Below, piece by piece: positions 16,979-26,504 of a DNA stretch of 64,000 bases. The translations under genes and the position numbers were made by a program. The notes beneath the pieces were generated by a model. The model was not told where the DNA came from, did no database searches, and worked only from the letters and a program-made list of their open reading frames with translations. Numbering within the stretch: position 1 is the first letter of the stretch; every line of letters begins with the position of its first letter. Source of the DNA: Roseicyclus amphidinii (lineage in GTDB: Bacteria > Pseudomonadota > Alphaproteobacteria > Rhodobacterales > Rhodobacteraceae); assembly GCF_030163755.1 (NCBI RefSeq), contig NZ_JASJOE010000016.1, positions 1 through 64,000 of the forward strand. The letters run 5' to 3'.

Positions 16979-17620
16979 ATGACCGCAATTCGTCATCATA
17001 TCCCGGATGATCTGCTGATGGGCTACGCCGCCGGTGCCCTGCCGCAGGCGTTCGACCTCGTCGTGGCGACCCATGTCTCGCTCAGCGATGACGCCCGCGC
17101 GCGCCTTGCCGGTTTCGAAGAGGTCGGCGGTGCCGTCCTGTCCGAGCTGGAGGAATGCGATATCGGCGAGGACAGCCTGGAACAGACGCTGGCCAAGATC
17201 GCCGGAATGGCGCCGACGCCCAAGATCAAGCCGTCAAACGGCGTGTTTCCCAAGCCGCTGCGCGAGATCGTCGGCGGTGACGAGGATGCCGTGAAATGGA
17301 AGAGCCTCGGCATGGGGGCCAAGCAGGCCGTCCTGTGTTCCGAGGATGGCGTGACCGCACGGCTTCTCTACATCCCTGCCGGGCAGGCGATGCCGCAGCA
17401 CGGGCATAACGGGATGGAGATGACGCTGGTTCTCAAGGGCGCGTTCCGCGACGAAGACGGCGTCTATGCCCGCGGCGACATTGAGGTCGCCAACCAGGAG
17501 GTCGACCACCAGCCGGTCGCCGAGCCGGGCGAGGATTGCATCTGCCTGATCGCCACCGACGCAAAGCTCCGCTTCCAGGGCCTGCTGCCGCGCATCGCGC
17601 AGCCTTTCATCGGGATCTGA
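16979..17620 (+). CDS. chrR: Anti-sigma factor ChrR with atypical zinc motif
   Basis: 213 residues; binds and silences RpoE until singlet oxygen triggers its loss. The C-terminal cupin keeps metal ligands at His141, His143, Glu147 and His177 (PQHGHNGMEM and VDHQPV). The N-terminal anti-sigma domain has His6 and His32, but the two cysteines expected at the fourth and seventh residues after that histidine are Ser36 and Ala39 (THVSLSDDARARL). In R. sphaeroides ChrR those cysteines complete the zinc site. The rest of the domain looks intact, so this is a variant rather than a broken gene. Confidence 0.9.
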   Translation: MTAIRHHIPDDLLMGYAAGALPQAFDLVVATHVSLSDDARARLAGFEEVGGAVLSELEECDIGEDSLEQTLAKIAGMAPTPKIKPSNGVFPKPLREIVGGDEDAVKWKSLGMGAKQAVLCSEDGVTARLLYIPAGQAMPQHGHNGMEMTLVLKGAFRDEDGVYARGDIEVANQEVDHQPVAEPGEDCICLIATDAKLRFQGLLPRIAQPFIGI

Positions 17621-17644
17621 CATCGGCATACCGACACCCGGACA

Positions 17645-17667
17645 GGCCCGCTTCGGCGGGCCTTTTT
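17645..17667 (+). terminator. Rho-independent terminator after chrR
   Basis: A perfect 7-bp stem GGCCCGC / GCGGGCC with a TTCG tetraloop is followed by TTTTT. It sits 25 bases after the chrR stop and isolates rpoE-chrR from hmgA. Confidence 0.9.
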
Positions 17668-17752
17668 GCATGTGTCGCAGTCCGTCGCTTCGGTCGTTGC
17701 ATTTTCAACGTTCCTGTGGCATGTCGGCCCCCGATCCGCAGGAGAGACCGCG

Positions 17753-19108
17753 ATGACCGAGCAAAGCACCCCCCGCCCGATGATCCAGGCACCATCGCTG
17801 CCGGGCCCGCACGAGGGCTACATGCCCGGCTTTGCCAATGATTTCGAGACCGAGGCGCTGCCGGGCGCGCTGCCGCAGGGGATGAATTCACCGCAGAAAT
17901 GCAACTACGGCCTCTACGGCGAGCAGCTGTCCGGCACCGCTTTCACCGCCAACCCGCCCGAGCGGACCTGGACCTACCGCATCCGCCCCTCGGTCAAGCA
18001 TTCGGCCCGCTACACCAAGATCGACCTGCCCTACTGGAAATCCGCGCCCAACGTGGACCCCGATGTCATCAGCCTCGGGCAATACCGCTGGGACCCGGTG
18101 CCGCTGGCCGACACGCCCCTGACATGGCTCACCGGCATGCGCACCATGACCACCGCGGGCGACGTGAACACGCAGGTGGGGATGGCGGCCCACGTCTACC
18201 TCGTCACCGCTTCGATGGTGGACGAGTATTTCTACTCCGCCGACAGCGAGCTTCTGGTCGTCCCGCAGGAAGGGCGGCTGCGCTTCTGCACCGAGCTGGG
18301 CATCATCGACCTGCAACCGCAGGAGATCGCCATCCTCCCCCGTGGCCTCGTCTACCGGGTCGAGGTGCTGGAAGGGCCCTGCCGCGGCTTTGTCTGCGAG
18401 AATTACGGACAGAAGTTCGAGCTTCCGGGGCGTGGCCCGATCGGGGCCAATTGCCTGGCCAATCCGCGCGACTTCAAGGCGCCGGTCGCCGCCTACGAGG
18501 ACCGCGAGGTGCCCTCGCGCCTGACGATCAAGTGGTGCGGTCAGTTCCACGTGACCCGGATCGGGCAAAGCCCGCTCGACGTGGTGGCATGGCACGGCAA
18601 TTACGCGCCCTACAAGTATGACCTGACCACCTATTGCCCGGTCGGCGCGATCCTGTTCGATCACCCCGATCCGTCGATCTTCACGGTTCTCACCGCGCCC
18701 TCGGGTGTGCCGGGCACCGCGAACATCGACTTCGTGCTGTTCCGCGAACGCTGGCTGGTGGCCGAGGATACCTTCCGCCCGCCATGGTATCACAAGAACA
18801 TCATGTCCGAGCTGATGGGCAACATCTACGGCCAGTATGACGCCAAGCCGAGGGGATTCGTGCCGGGCGGCATGTCGCTTCACAACATGATGTTGCCGCA
18901 CGGCCCGGACCGCGATGCCTTCGAGGGCGCGTCGAACGCGGAGCTCAAGCCCCACAAGCTCGACAACACCATGTCCTTCATGTTCGAGACCCGCTTTCCC
19001 CAGCACCTGACAGCCTTCGCCGCGCACGAGGCACCGTTGCAGGACGATTACATCGACTGCTGGGAGAGCCTCGAAAAGAAGTTCGACGGCACGCCGGGGC
19101 GCAAGTAG
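17753..19108 (+). CDS. hmgA: Homogentisate 1,2-dioxygenase
   Basis: 451 residues, standard length. It opens the ring of homogentisate in tyrosine and phenylalanine breakdown. Conserved stretches include [20 protein letters not shown] at the N-terminus and, in the C-terminal catalytic domain, [19 protein letters not shown] and [15 protein letters not shown] with iron-ligand histidines. The ATG at 17753 has AGGAGA 7 bases upstream. No maleylacetoacetate isomerase or fumarylacetoacetase is adjacent, so it is a single-gene unit here, possibly read through into the MBL gene 34 bases later. Confidence 0.97.
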   Translation: MTEQSTPRPMIQAPSLPGPHEGYMPGFANDFETEALPGALPQGMNSPQKCNYGLYGEQLSGTAFTANPPERTWTYRIRPSVKHSARYTKIDLPYWKSAPNVDPDVISLGQYRWDPVPLADTPLTWLTGMRTMTTAGDVNTQVGMAAHVYLVTASMVDEYFYSADSELLVVPQEGRLRFCTELGIIDLQPQEIAILPRGLVYRVEVLEGPCRGFVCENYGQKFELPGRGPIGANCLANPRDFKAPVAAYEDREVPSRLTIKWCGQFHVTRIGQSPLDVVAWHGNYAPYKYDLTTYCPVGAILFDHPDPSIFTVLTAPSGVPGTANIDFVLFRERWLVAEDTFRPPWYHKNIMSELMGNIYGQYDAKPRGFVPGGMSLHNMMLPHGPDRDAFEGASNAELKPHKLDNTMSFMFETRFPQHLTAFAAHEAPLQDDYIDCWESLEKKFDGTPGRK

Positions 19109-19142
19109 GCTTGGCCAAGGGACAAGCGGGCGGGGGCGCGGG

Positions 19143-20012
19143 ATGGACACGGTGAACAGGCTGGTGCTGCTCGGCACCAAGGGCGGCCCGGCGATCCGGC
19201 CCGGCGGGCCGATGCCCACCGCCTCGCTGCTCGAGATCGGCGGGCGGCGCTGCGTGGTGGATTGCGGGCTGGGCGTGTCCAAGGGGCTGGTCGAGGCGGG
19301 CGTGAACCTCAAGACGCTCGACCTGGTCTTCATCACGCATCTGCATTCGGATCATGTGCTGGAACTGGGACCGCTCCTGCACACCGCCTGGACCACGGGC
19401 CTTGCGACCCCGGTGCAGGTCTTCGGGCCACCCGGCACGCAGGCCGTGTGGGACGGGTTCGTCGCCTCGCTGCGCTACGACATCGACCTTCGGATCGATG
19501 ACGAAGGGCGCCCCGACCTGCGCGCGCTTGTGCAGGTGGAGGAGTATGCCGAGGGGCCGCTGGCGGTCGATGGGCTATCGGTGCGCGCGCTCCGCGTCGA
19601 TCACCCGCCGGTCACCGACTGTTTCGCGCTGCGTTTCGACAGCCCCGACTGGTCGGTCACCTTCTCGTCGGACACCGCGTATTTCCCGCCGCTGGCGGAG
19701 TTCGCCCGCGGCACGGACATCCTCGTGCATGAGGCGATGCTGGAACGCGGCGTCGACCGGCTGGTTGCGCGCACCGGCAACGGCTCGCGGCTCAAGGCGC
19801 ATATCACGCGCTCCCATACCGAGGCCGTGGATGCCGCGCGCATCGCGGCCGCGGCCGACGTCGGAATGCTCGTCCTGCACCACCTGATCCCCGCCGACGA
19901 CCCCGGCATCACCGAGGCCGACTGGCTGGCCGCCGTCGCGCCCGCCTTCGACGGGCCGACCGTCGTCGCCACCGACGGCCTGAGCCTGTCGCCGAAGCCC
20001 GCCGCGTCATGA
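19143..20012 (+). CDS. MBL fold metallo-hydrolase, RNase Z/AtsA-like
   Basis: 289 residues of the metallo-beta-lactamase superfamily. The metal motif HLHSDHVLEL lies near residue 65, with the conserved aspartate in FSSDTAYFPP, DILVHEAM and a distal histidine in VLHHLIP. The arrangement resembles RNase Z/arylsulfatase-like members. The substrate is unknown. It is followed by two small membrane-protein genes whose starts overlap successive stops (ATGA), forming a three-gene unit. Confidence 0.87.
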   Translation: MDTVNRLVLLGTKGGPAIRPGGPMPTASLLEIGGRRCVVDCGLGVSKGLVEAGVNLKTLDLVFITHLHSDHVLELGPLLHTAWTTGLATPVQVFGPPGTQAVWDGFVASLRYDIDLRIDDEGRPDLRALVQVEEYAEGPLAVDGLSVRALRVDHPPVTDCFALRFDSPDWSVTFSSDTAYFPPLAEFARGTDILVHEAMLERGVDRLVARTGNGSRLKAHITRSHTEAVDAARIAAAADVGMLVLHHLIPADDPGITEADWLAAVAPAFDGPTVVATDGLSLSPKPAAS

Positions 20013-20212
20013 GCAGGTTCGGCCCCACCCGCGGCGAGATCAAGCTGCGCCTCGCCATCAGCCTTGCGGGGCTGGCCCTGCTGATCGGGGCCTATGCGTT
20101 CAACGGGATCGGCGGCATTGCGTCGCTGGAAATCGGGATCATCGGGACTGCCTTCTTCGGCGGCTCGGCCCTATGGTGTCTGCACAAGTTGACACGAAAG
20201 GACGACCCATGA
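20009..20212 (+). CDS. Small membrane protein, unknown function
   Basis: 67 residues with two predicted transmembrane segments (LRLAISLAGLALLIGAYAF and LEIGIIGTAFFGGSALWCL) and a charged C-terminus. I do not recognise a family. The start overlaps the MBL gene stop, and the next gene's start overlaps this stop, so translation is probably coupled. Confidence 0.7.
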   Translation: MSRFGPTRGEIKLRLAISLAGLALLIGAYAFNGIGGIASLEIGIIGTAFFGGSALWCLHKLTRKDDP

Positions 20213-20448
20213 GCACCGGGCAGATCATCCAGACCGTCCTGATGGGCCTTGTCTTCATCGCCTGGGCCGCGCTGATGCTGCGGGCCGTTTCGCTGTGGCG
20301 CAGCCGCGCGCATGAGGCGGGCGGCAGTGTGCCGCGCCAGATCGGCCATTGGCTGCGCGCGCCCGAAGACAAGTCCGAGCGCAGCACGCTGATGTTCCTC
20401 AGCGTGGTGTTGCTGGTGATGGTCGGAACGACCCTGACGCTGGGTTAG
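20209..20448 (+). CDS. Small membrane protein, unknown function
   Basis: 79 residues with an N-terminal and a C-terminal hydrophobic helix (TVLMGLVFIAWAALML and LMFLSVVLLVMVGTTLTLG) joined by a basic loop. I do not recognise a family. The start at 20209 is chosen because it overlaps the previous stop. The stop overlaps the convergent yaaA stop: TTA on minus and TAG on plus share two bases. Confidence 0.7.
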   Translation: MSTGQIIQTVLMGLVFIAWAALMLRAVSLWRSRAHEAGGSVPRQIGHWLRAPEDKSERSTLMFLSVVLLVMVGTTLTLG

Positions 20449-21221
20449 GCCGCGCTCGCCGCCGCCTCGCGGCGCAGGAAGGCAGGCTTGCCCGGCGCGC
20501 TGAGATCGGGGGCGTATTCATAGCCGCCCACGTCGAAATCGAGGATCGCGGCGGGATCGGTCAAGCGGCGCTGGATGATGAAACGCGCCATCGCGCCGCG
20601 GGCCTTCTTGGCGTAGAAGCTGACGATCTTGGGGCCGCCCGGCTTGTCCTCGAGGAACTGGGGCGTGATCACGTCAAGCGTCAGCGCCTCGGCATCCACC
20701 GCCGAGAAATACTCGACCGAGGCGCAGTTGATCAGCGTCTCGGCACCCAGCCCCGCCGCCTCTTCGTTCAGCGCGCGGGCCAGCCGGTCGCCCCAATAGG
20801 CATACAGGTTGGTCCCCTTGCCGGTCTTCAACCGGCTGCCCATTTCCAGGCGATATTGCTGGATCGCATCCAGCGGGCGCAGGATGCCGTAGAGCCCCGA
20901 CAGGATGCGCAGCCGCTCCTGCGCAAAGCGCATGTCCTCGGGATCTAGGCTGGCGGCCTCGAGCCCCTGGTAGGTGTCGCCGGCAAAGGCCAGCGCGGCG
21001 GGGCGGACATCGTCCTGCGTCTCTTCGAAGCGTTGGAACCGCTCGGCGTTCAGCTTGGCGAGGGTCGGCGAGATATCCATGAGCTTGCCCAGCTCCGCCT
21101 CGCTCAACCCGCGTGCGGTGCGCGCCAGGGCCACGGCATCGCCGCCGAAGGCGGGGGCGGTCATCTCGACGTCACGCTCGGACCAGTCGAGGCGCTTGGC
21201 GGGCGAGATCACGGTCAGCAT
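20445..21221 (-). CDS. yaaA: Peroxide stress protein YaaA
   Basis: 258 residues of the YaaA/DUF328 family. The N-terminus MLTVISPAKRLDW, LSGLYGILRPLDAIQQYRLE in the middle and the late KIVSFYAKKARGAMARFI block are family signatures. In E. coli YaaA lowers free iron during peroxide stress and has a DNA-binding fold. The ATG at 21221 matches the conserved start; the frame is open far upstream but that part is not YaaA-like. Confidence 0.94.
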   Translation of the reverse strand: MLTVISPAKRLDWSERDVEMTAPAFGGDAVALARTARGLSEAELGKLMDISPTLAKLNAERFQRFEETQDDVRPAALAFAGDTYQGLEAASLDPEDMRFAQERLRILSGLYGILRPLDAIQQYRLEMGSRLKTGKGTNLYAYWGDRLARALNEEAAGLGAETLINCASVEYFSAVDAEALTLDVITPQFLEDKPGGPKIVSFYAKKARGAMARFIIQRRLTDPAAILDFDVGGYEYAPDLSAPGKPAFLRREAAASAA

Positions 21222-21366
21222 GGCGGCTCCTTTACGCGCGGCAGTCGGTCCGACAGGTAGCGCCGCCCGGCGCATGGGGCAACCCGACCGCACGCGCCGC
21301 ACGCATCGCTTGAGATTGCGCGCGCGCCGTTCCACACTCGGCCAGACCCAGACGCCGGACCGAACC

Positions 21367-22527
21367 TTGACCGACCACCGATCCCCCCTCCCCAAGCCGG
21401 AGAGCCGCTCCCGGCTGCAAACCGCCGCCCTTGTCATCATCGCGGCGGCGGTGGTGCTGTTCCTGCTGGTGCAGGCGCGGTTCATGCTGACCTCGCTGGC
21501 GGTGGCGATCATCGTCTTCAGCCTGACCAGCGATGCCATCAGCTTCATCTCGCGGATCAAGGCCGGACCGCTCGGCATTCCCAACTGGCTGGCAAGCCTT
21601 GCCGCCGTGCTGCTGATCTCGACCGGGCTTTTCATGCTCAGTTCGCTGATCCTGTCCCAGATCAACACGGTCCTTTCGACGACGCTCACCTATACCGAAC
21701 GCGTGCCCGCCGCGGTGGCCGACCTTTTCGCCTGGATGGGCCCCGAGGTGGAAACCGCCATCGCCGACGCGATGCGCAGCGTCGATGTCTCGGGCTACCT
21801 GCGCGCCCTGGCGGGGCAGGCGGGCGGGCTGATGCAGGGCACCGTTCTGGTGATCCTGTTCGTCGGTTTCCTCTTCGCGGAACGGCTCTGGTTCGACGTG
21901 AAGCTGACAAGCCTGATGGGCGGCGACCCCGAACGGGCCGCCCACGCCCAGCGCGTCATCGGCACGATCATGCACCGGGTGAATTACTACCTGTTGGTGA
22001 AGACCGTGGTCAGCGCGATCACCGGGCTGATGGTCTACGGCGTGGCGCTGATCTTCGGGCTGGAGCTGGCGGTGGCGATCGGGGTGATCACCTTCGTCCT
22101 GAACTACATTCCCAACGTGGGTTCCATCGTGGCGACCGTTCTGGCGACGCTGGTGACCTATGTGCAACTGGGCGAGCCAGGGCCGACGCTGGGCTTTTTC
22201 CTTGCCGTGGGCCTGATCCAGTTCGTCAACGGCAACATCATCGACCCCTGGCTCATGGGCCGCGCGCTGCGCCTGTCGACCTTCGGGATCATCGTGGCAC
22301 TGGCCTTCTGGGGGTCGGTCTGGGGCATCGCGGGGATGTTCCTGTCGGTGCCGATCATGGTGGCCACGATGATCGTCTGCAGCCATGTGCCGGGGCTCAG
22401 GTCGGTCGCCGTGCTGCTCTCGCGCGAGGGGTTGCCGGACCTCGACACCGACAGGAAACGGCCGCTCGGCCCGGCCAAGATCATCGGCGAGGCGAAGCTG
22501 CCGGAGGCAAAGCGAAAGACCGGTTAA
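21367..22527 (+). CDS. AI-2E family transporter (PerM-like)
   Basis: 386 residues with about 8 hydrophobic segments in the AI-2E/PerM pattern: two early helix pairs, a long amphipathic loop with PAAVADLFAWMGPEVETAIA, then four helices including FVLNYIPNVGSIVATVLATL and the conserved GNIIDPWLMGRALRLS. Family members export signals, ions or unknown cargo. The start is uncertain: I prefer TTG at 21367, just before the cytoplasmic N-terminus; ATG at 21274 is the alternative. Its stop overlaps the convergent recQ stop. Confidence 0.85.
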   Translation: MTDHRSPLPKPESRSRLQTAALVIIAAAVVLFLLVQARFMLTSLAVAIIVFSLTSDAISFISRIKAGPLGIPNWLASLAAVLLISTGLFMLSSLILSQINTVLSTTLTYTERVPAAVADLFAWMGPEVETAIADAMRSVDVSGYLRALAGQAGGLMQGTVLVILFVGFLFAERLWFDVKLTSLMGGDPERAAHAQRVIGTIMHRVNYYLLVKTVVSAITGLMVYGVALIFGLELAVAIGVITFVLNYIPNVGSIVATVLATLVTYVQLGEPGPTLGFFLAVGLIQFVNGNIIDPWLMGRALRLSTFGIIVALAFWGSVWGIAGMFLSVPIMVATMIVCSHVPGLRSVAVLLSREGLPDLDTDRKRPLGPAKIIGEAKLPEAKRKTG

Positions 22528-24566
22528 CCCGCCTCGCGCAGAACCTCGAGGAAGGCGTCGCCGAAGCGCTCGGCGTGGCGTTCGCCCAGAAGCCGGGTCA
22601 GCGACGACAGGTCGCCCGGCTTGACCTCGGCCACCTTGGCGATCTGCGACGAGGAGCAGGTCATCGGCTTGTCCGTCCCCGTCTCGCCCCGCGCCAGGTC
22701 GGCCTGCACGGCAAGCAGCCGGTCATAAAGCGCGCCCGCGTCGCGGCCTGCCAGCCTGCGGCGGGCCGGGTGCTGATCCTCGGGCTGGTCGCCGGTGATG
22801 ACCGACAGGAAGGCCGCGCCGTATTTCTCGAGCTTGGTCGCCCCCACGCCGCCGATCCGCGCCATGGCGTCAAGCGTCGCAGGCCGCGTCTCGGCCATCT
22901 CGATCAGGGTCTTGTCGGTGAAGATGACATAGGCGGGCACCTTGGCGGCTTCCGCCAGCGCGCGGCGCTTGGCCTTGAGCGCCGAGAGAAGCGGCGCGTC
23001 CTCTTCGCTGACCAGCATCTTCACCTGCGGGCGGCGCGGGGCCTTGGCGATGGTGTCGCGGCGCAAGGTGATATCGGCCTCGCCGCGCAGGATGGGGCGC
23101 GCGGCCTCGGTCATCCTGAGCGCGCCATGCCGCGCCGGATCGGGGCGCACGAGGTCATGGGCGGCCATCTGCCGGAACACGGCCTGCCAGCCGCGCTTGT
23201 CGAATTCCGTGCCGACGCCGTAGGTCGGCAAGCGGTCATGGCCGCGCTGGCGGATGCGGTCGGTCTCGGTGCCGGTCAGGATATCGATCAGATGCCCCGC
23301 GCCGAAGCTTTCGCCCGTGCGCAGGATCGCCGACAGCGCCTTGCGCACCGGCGTCGTGGCATCGAACACATCGGGCGGATTGGCGCAAAGGTCGCAATTC
23401 CCGCAAGGCTCCGCCTGCTCGCCGAAATACCCAAGCAGCACCTTCCGCCGGCACCCCAGCGCCTCGGCCAGACCCAGAAGCGCGTTCAGCCGCGCATGGT
23501 CGGCCTCCTTCCGCTCGGGCGGCGCAAGGCCCTCGTCGATCTGGGACCGGCGAAAGCGGATGTCGTCCGGCCCGAACAGCGTCATCGTGTCGGCGGGCGC
23601 GCCGTCACGGCCTGCGCGGCCGATCTCCTGGTAATAGCCCTCGATCGACTTGGGCAGGTCGGCGTGGGCGACCCAGCGGATATCGGGCTTGTCCACGCCC
23701 ATGCCGAAGGCGATGGTCGCCACCACGATCAGCCCGTCCTCGGTGGCGAAACGGCCCTCGACGATGCGGCGATCCTCGGCCTCCATGCCGCCGTGGTAGT
23801 GGCAGGCGGTGTGCCCCGCCTCGCGCAGCGCTTGGGCCAGCGTTTCGGTCTTGGCGCGGGTGCCGCAATAGACGATGCCCGACTGCCCCTTGCGGGCGGC
23901 GGCGAAACTTAGGATCTGTTGCCGCGGGTTCTGCTTCACCTCGAAGGCAAGCGACAGGTTCGGCCGGTCGAAGCCGCGCAGGAAGCTTTCGGGCGCCTCC
24001 CCGTCGAACAGGCGTTCCACGATCTCGACCCGCGTCTCGGCATCCGCGGTCGCGGTGAAAGCGGCCAGCGGCACGCCAAGGTCGCGGCGCAGCGCGCCGA
24101 TGCGCAGGTAATCGGGGCGGAAGTCATGGCCCCACTGGCTGACGCAATGCGCCTCATCGACCGCGATCAGGGACACGCCCGCGCGCTTCAGCATCCTCTC
24201 CGCGCCGGAAGAGGCCAGCCGCTCGGGCGCGATGTAGAGCAGTTTCAGGCTGCCGTCCTCCAGCGCCTCCCAGACGGCATCGGTTTCCTCGGGCGTGTTG
24301 CCGCTGGTCAGCGCGCCCGCGACCACGCCCGCCTCGCGCAGGCCCCGCACCTGGTCCCGCATCAGCGCGATGAGCGGCGAGATGACCACCGTCACCCCCT
24401 CGCGCATCAGCGCGGGCAGCTGGAAGCAGAGCGACTTGCCCCCGCCGGTCGGCATGATCGCCAGCACGTTGCGGCCCGTCGCCACCGCCTCGACGATCTC
24501 GGCCTGGCCGGGGCGAAAGGCCGAGAAGCCGAAGACGGAGGATAAAAGCGTCGTCGCGTCCTGCAT
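22524..24566 (-). CDS. recQ: ATP-dependent DNA helicase RecQ
   Basis: 680 residues. It has Walker A MPTGGGKSLCFQLPAL, the RecQ/DEAH box VDEAHCVSQWGHDF, motif V/VI ATIAFGMGVDKPDIRW and GRAGRDG, then a RecQ C-terminal zinc site (CRR ... CGNCDLC), a winged helix and a C-terminal HRDC domain. It unwinds DNA in recombination and fork repair. The ATG at 24566 (MQDATTLLSSVFGF) begins the conserved part. It is divergent from the TRAP gene and convergent with the AI-2E gene. Confidence 0.96.
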   Translation of the reverse strand: MQDATTLLSSVFGFSAFRPGQAEIVEAVATGRNVLAIMPTGGGKSLCFQLPALMREGVTVVISPLIALMRDQVRGLREAGVVAGALTSGNTPEETDAVWEALEDGSLKLLYIAPERLASSGAERMLKRAGVSLIAVDEAHCVSQWGHDFRPDYLRIGALRRDLGVPLAAFTATADAETRVEIVERLFDGEAPESFLRGFDRPNLSLAFEVKQNPRQQILSFAAARKGQSGIVYCGTRAKTETLAQALREAGHTACHYHGGMEAEDRRIVEGRFATEDGLIVVATIAFGMGVDKPDIRWVAHADLPKSIEGYYQEIGRAGRDGAPADTMTLFGPDDIRFRRSQIDEGLAPPERKEADHARLNALLGLAEALGCRRKVLLGYFGEQAEPCGNCDLCANPPDVFDATTPVRKALSAILRTGESFGAGHLIDILTGTETDRIRQRGHDRLPTYGVGTEFDKRGWQAVFRQMAAHDLVRPDPARHGALRMTEAARPILRGEADITLRRDTIAKAPRRPQVKMLVSEEDAPLLSALKAKRRALAEAAKVPAYVIFTDKTLIEMAETRPATLDAMARIGGVGATKLEKYGAAFLSVITGDQPEDQHPARRRLAGRDAGALYDRLLAVQADLARGETGTDKPMTCSSSQIAKVAEVKPGDLSSLTRLLGERHAERFGDAFLEVLREAG

Positions 24567-24789
24567 GGGGGCCTGTCGGTCTCTCGTTTTTTGCTCGATT
24601 TTTATGGACTGTCCCATGTTGAGAAGCCGTTAACAAGCCTTCGAACGCCAGATCGGGGGTGCCATGCGGGGCCTTCCACAAGATATTCCCCACCTCGCGC
24701 CTATTGCAGCGTCAAACCGACCCCTTACATGAACCGGGCTGCGACGCTACCAGCGCAGCACCCGGAACCTGACAGAAGGAGGGGCGCGA

Positions 24790-25854
24790 ATGACCTTCGT
24801 TAAGACCCTGACCGCCGCCCTTGCGGGCCTGACGTTCTCCACCGCCGCCCTGGCGCAAGAGGCCGAACCGGAGGTGACGCTGCGCTTCCAGCATTTCGTC
24901 TCGCCCGCCTCCGCCAACCCCACGCATTTCATGCAGCCCTGGGCCGACGCGATCGAGGAACAGTCGAACGGCCGCATCGCGGTCGAGATCTTCCCCTTCA
25001 TGCAGCTCGGCGGCGCGGCCCCCGATCAATACGACCTGATCCGCGACGGCGTGATCGACGGAGGCTGGGTCATCCCCGGCTACCAGGCAGGCCGCTTCCC
25101 CGAGGCCGAGGCGCTGGAACTGCCCTTCATGACGACGAAATCGGCCGAGGAAGCCAGCCGCGCGGCCTGGGCCTTCACGCAAGACTTCCTGATGGACGAT
25201 TTCGCCGACGTCCATGTCGTCGCCGTTCACATGCACGGGCGCGGGTTGATCCACCTGCAGGCCCCGCCGATCGCGGCGTTGGAGGATTTCAACGGCCTGC
25301 GCCTTCGCGGTCCGTCGCGCGCCGCCACGCTTCTGCTGGAGCGCCTTGGCGCGACGCCAGTCGGCATGCCCGTCCCCGCCTTCCCCGAGGCGCTGTCGCG
25401 CGGCGTGGTGGACGGCGGCGTGATCACCTGGGAACAGGCCCCGTCGCTGCGGCTGGACGAGCTGACCGAAAGCCACACCGACGTGGCGGGGGATCATTCG
25501 CTCTACAACCTCTATTTCCTCTGGGCGATGAACCGCGACAGTTACGAAAGCCTGCCCCCCGATCTGCGCGCGGTGATCGATGCGAATTCGGGTCTGATGG
25601 CCTCGGCCTGGGCGGGCCGTGCGCATGACATCGGCGACGCTGCGGGGCGGCTTGCGATGGAAGAGGCGGGCAACACGATCGCCGAGATGTCGCCCGAGCT
25701 GACCGCCGAGATCGCGGCGCTTGGGGACCAGGTGATCGCCGACTGGATCCTCGAGGCGAATGCCCGCGGTCTGGACGGTGCAGCCCTGGTCGCGGCCGCC
25801 CGCGCGGCGGTCGAAGCCGAAACCGGCAGCGCGCCGGGCCCCTACACCGACTGA
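24790..25854 (+). CDS. TRAP transporter solute-binding protein, DctP family
   Basis: 354 residues with a Sec signal peptide (FVKTLTAALAGLTFSTAALA) and a DctP-type fold: FFPFMQLGG, GVIDGGWVIPGYQAG, GLRLRGPSRAA and VITWEQAPSLRL. It would deliver a carboxylate-type solute to a TRAP permease, but no dctQ or dctM is next to it, so it is an orphan binding protein here. AGAAGGAGGGG precedes the ATG. Its last 13 bases overlap the convergent HAD gene. Confidence 0.9.
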   Translation: MTFVKTLTAALAGLTFSTAALAQEAEPEVTLRFQHFVSPASANPTHFMQPWADAIEEQSNGRIAVEIFPFMQLGGAAPDQYDLIRDGVIDGGWVIPGYQAGRFPEAEALELPFMTTKSAEEASRAAWAFTQDFLMDDFADVHVVAVHMHGRGLIHLQAPPIAALEDFNGLRLRGPSRAATLLLERLGATPVGMPVPAFPEALSRGVVDGGVITWEQAPSLRLDELTESHTDVAGDHSLYNLYFLWAMNRDSYESLPPDLRAVIDANSGLMASAWAGRAHDIGDAAGRLAMEEAGNTIAEMSPELTAEIAALGDQVIADWILEANARGLDGAALVAAARAAVEAETGSAPGPYTD

Positions 25855-26504
25855 GCCGGGGTCAGCCCGATATGAGGCGCGACGGCATCCATGTGCCGGA
25901 TGACCGTCGCGCCCTCGGCGCTCAGCCGATCCTCGTGCCCCTCGGGCACGTAGCCAAGGCAGGCCATCCCGGCCCGCCGCGCGGCGATGGCGCCGCTGGG
26001 GCTGTCCTCGATGACAAGGCAGCGTGACGGGTCGGCCCCGTTCCGGGACGCCGCGATCAGGAACAGGTCCGGGTCGGGCTTGGACACGCCCAGCGCATGA
26101 GCCGAGTAGCGCCGCCCCTCGAGCCGCGCGGCAAGCCCGGTCGCGCCAAGGGTGATGTCCATCTTCTCGTCGCTGCCGTTCGAGGCGACGCAATAGGGGA
26201 TGCCTGCGGCATCAAGCGCGTCCAGAAGCGCCGGGATGCCCGCGATCACGTCGACGCCTTGGCGAAGGGCTGCGTAGATCTCGTCATAGATCAGGTCGAT
26301 CCAGTCCGCAGGCAGGTCGGCCCCCATCGCGCGGGCGATATCCTGCACGCCGGTCATGCTGCGGCCGACGAAGGTGTCCATCGTCTGCGCGAGCGTCATC
26401 GTCAGACCGTGCCGCGCGAGGTTCTCGGACAGGATGCGGTTCGAGACCGTCTCGCTGTCCACGAGAACGCCGTCACAATCGAAGATCACAAGATCGGGTC
26501 GCAT
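25842..26504 (-). CDS. HAD superfamily phosphatase (beta-phosphoglucomutase-like)
   Basis: 220 residues of HAD subfamily IA. Motif I is FDCDGVLVDSE, motif II VASNGS, motif III SKPDPDLFL and motif IV VIEDSPSGAIAARRAGM. Likely a small phosphosugar phosphatase; the substrate cannot be read. Its ATG shares one base with the rsmD stop upstream, so the two are co-transcribed. Confidence 0.88.
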   Translation of the reverse strand: MRPDLVIFDCDGVLVDSETVSNRILSENLARHGLTMTLAQTMDTFVGRSMTGVQDIARAMGADLPADWIDLIYDEIYAALRQGVDVIAGIPALLDALDAAGIPYCVASNGSDEKMDITLGATGLAARLEGRRYSAHALGVSKPDPDLFLIAASRNGADPSRCLVIEDSPSGAIAARRAGMACLGYVPEGHEDRLSAEGATVIRHMDAVAPHIGLTPAQSV

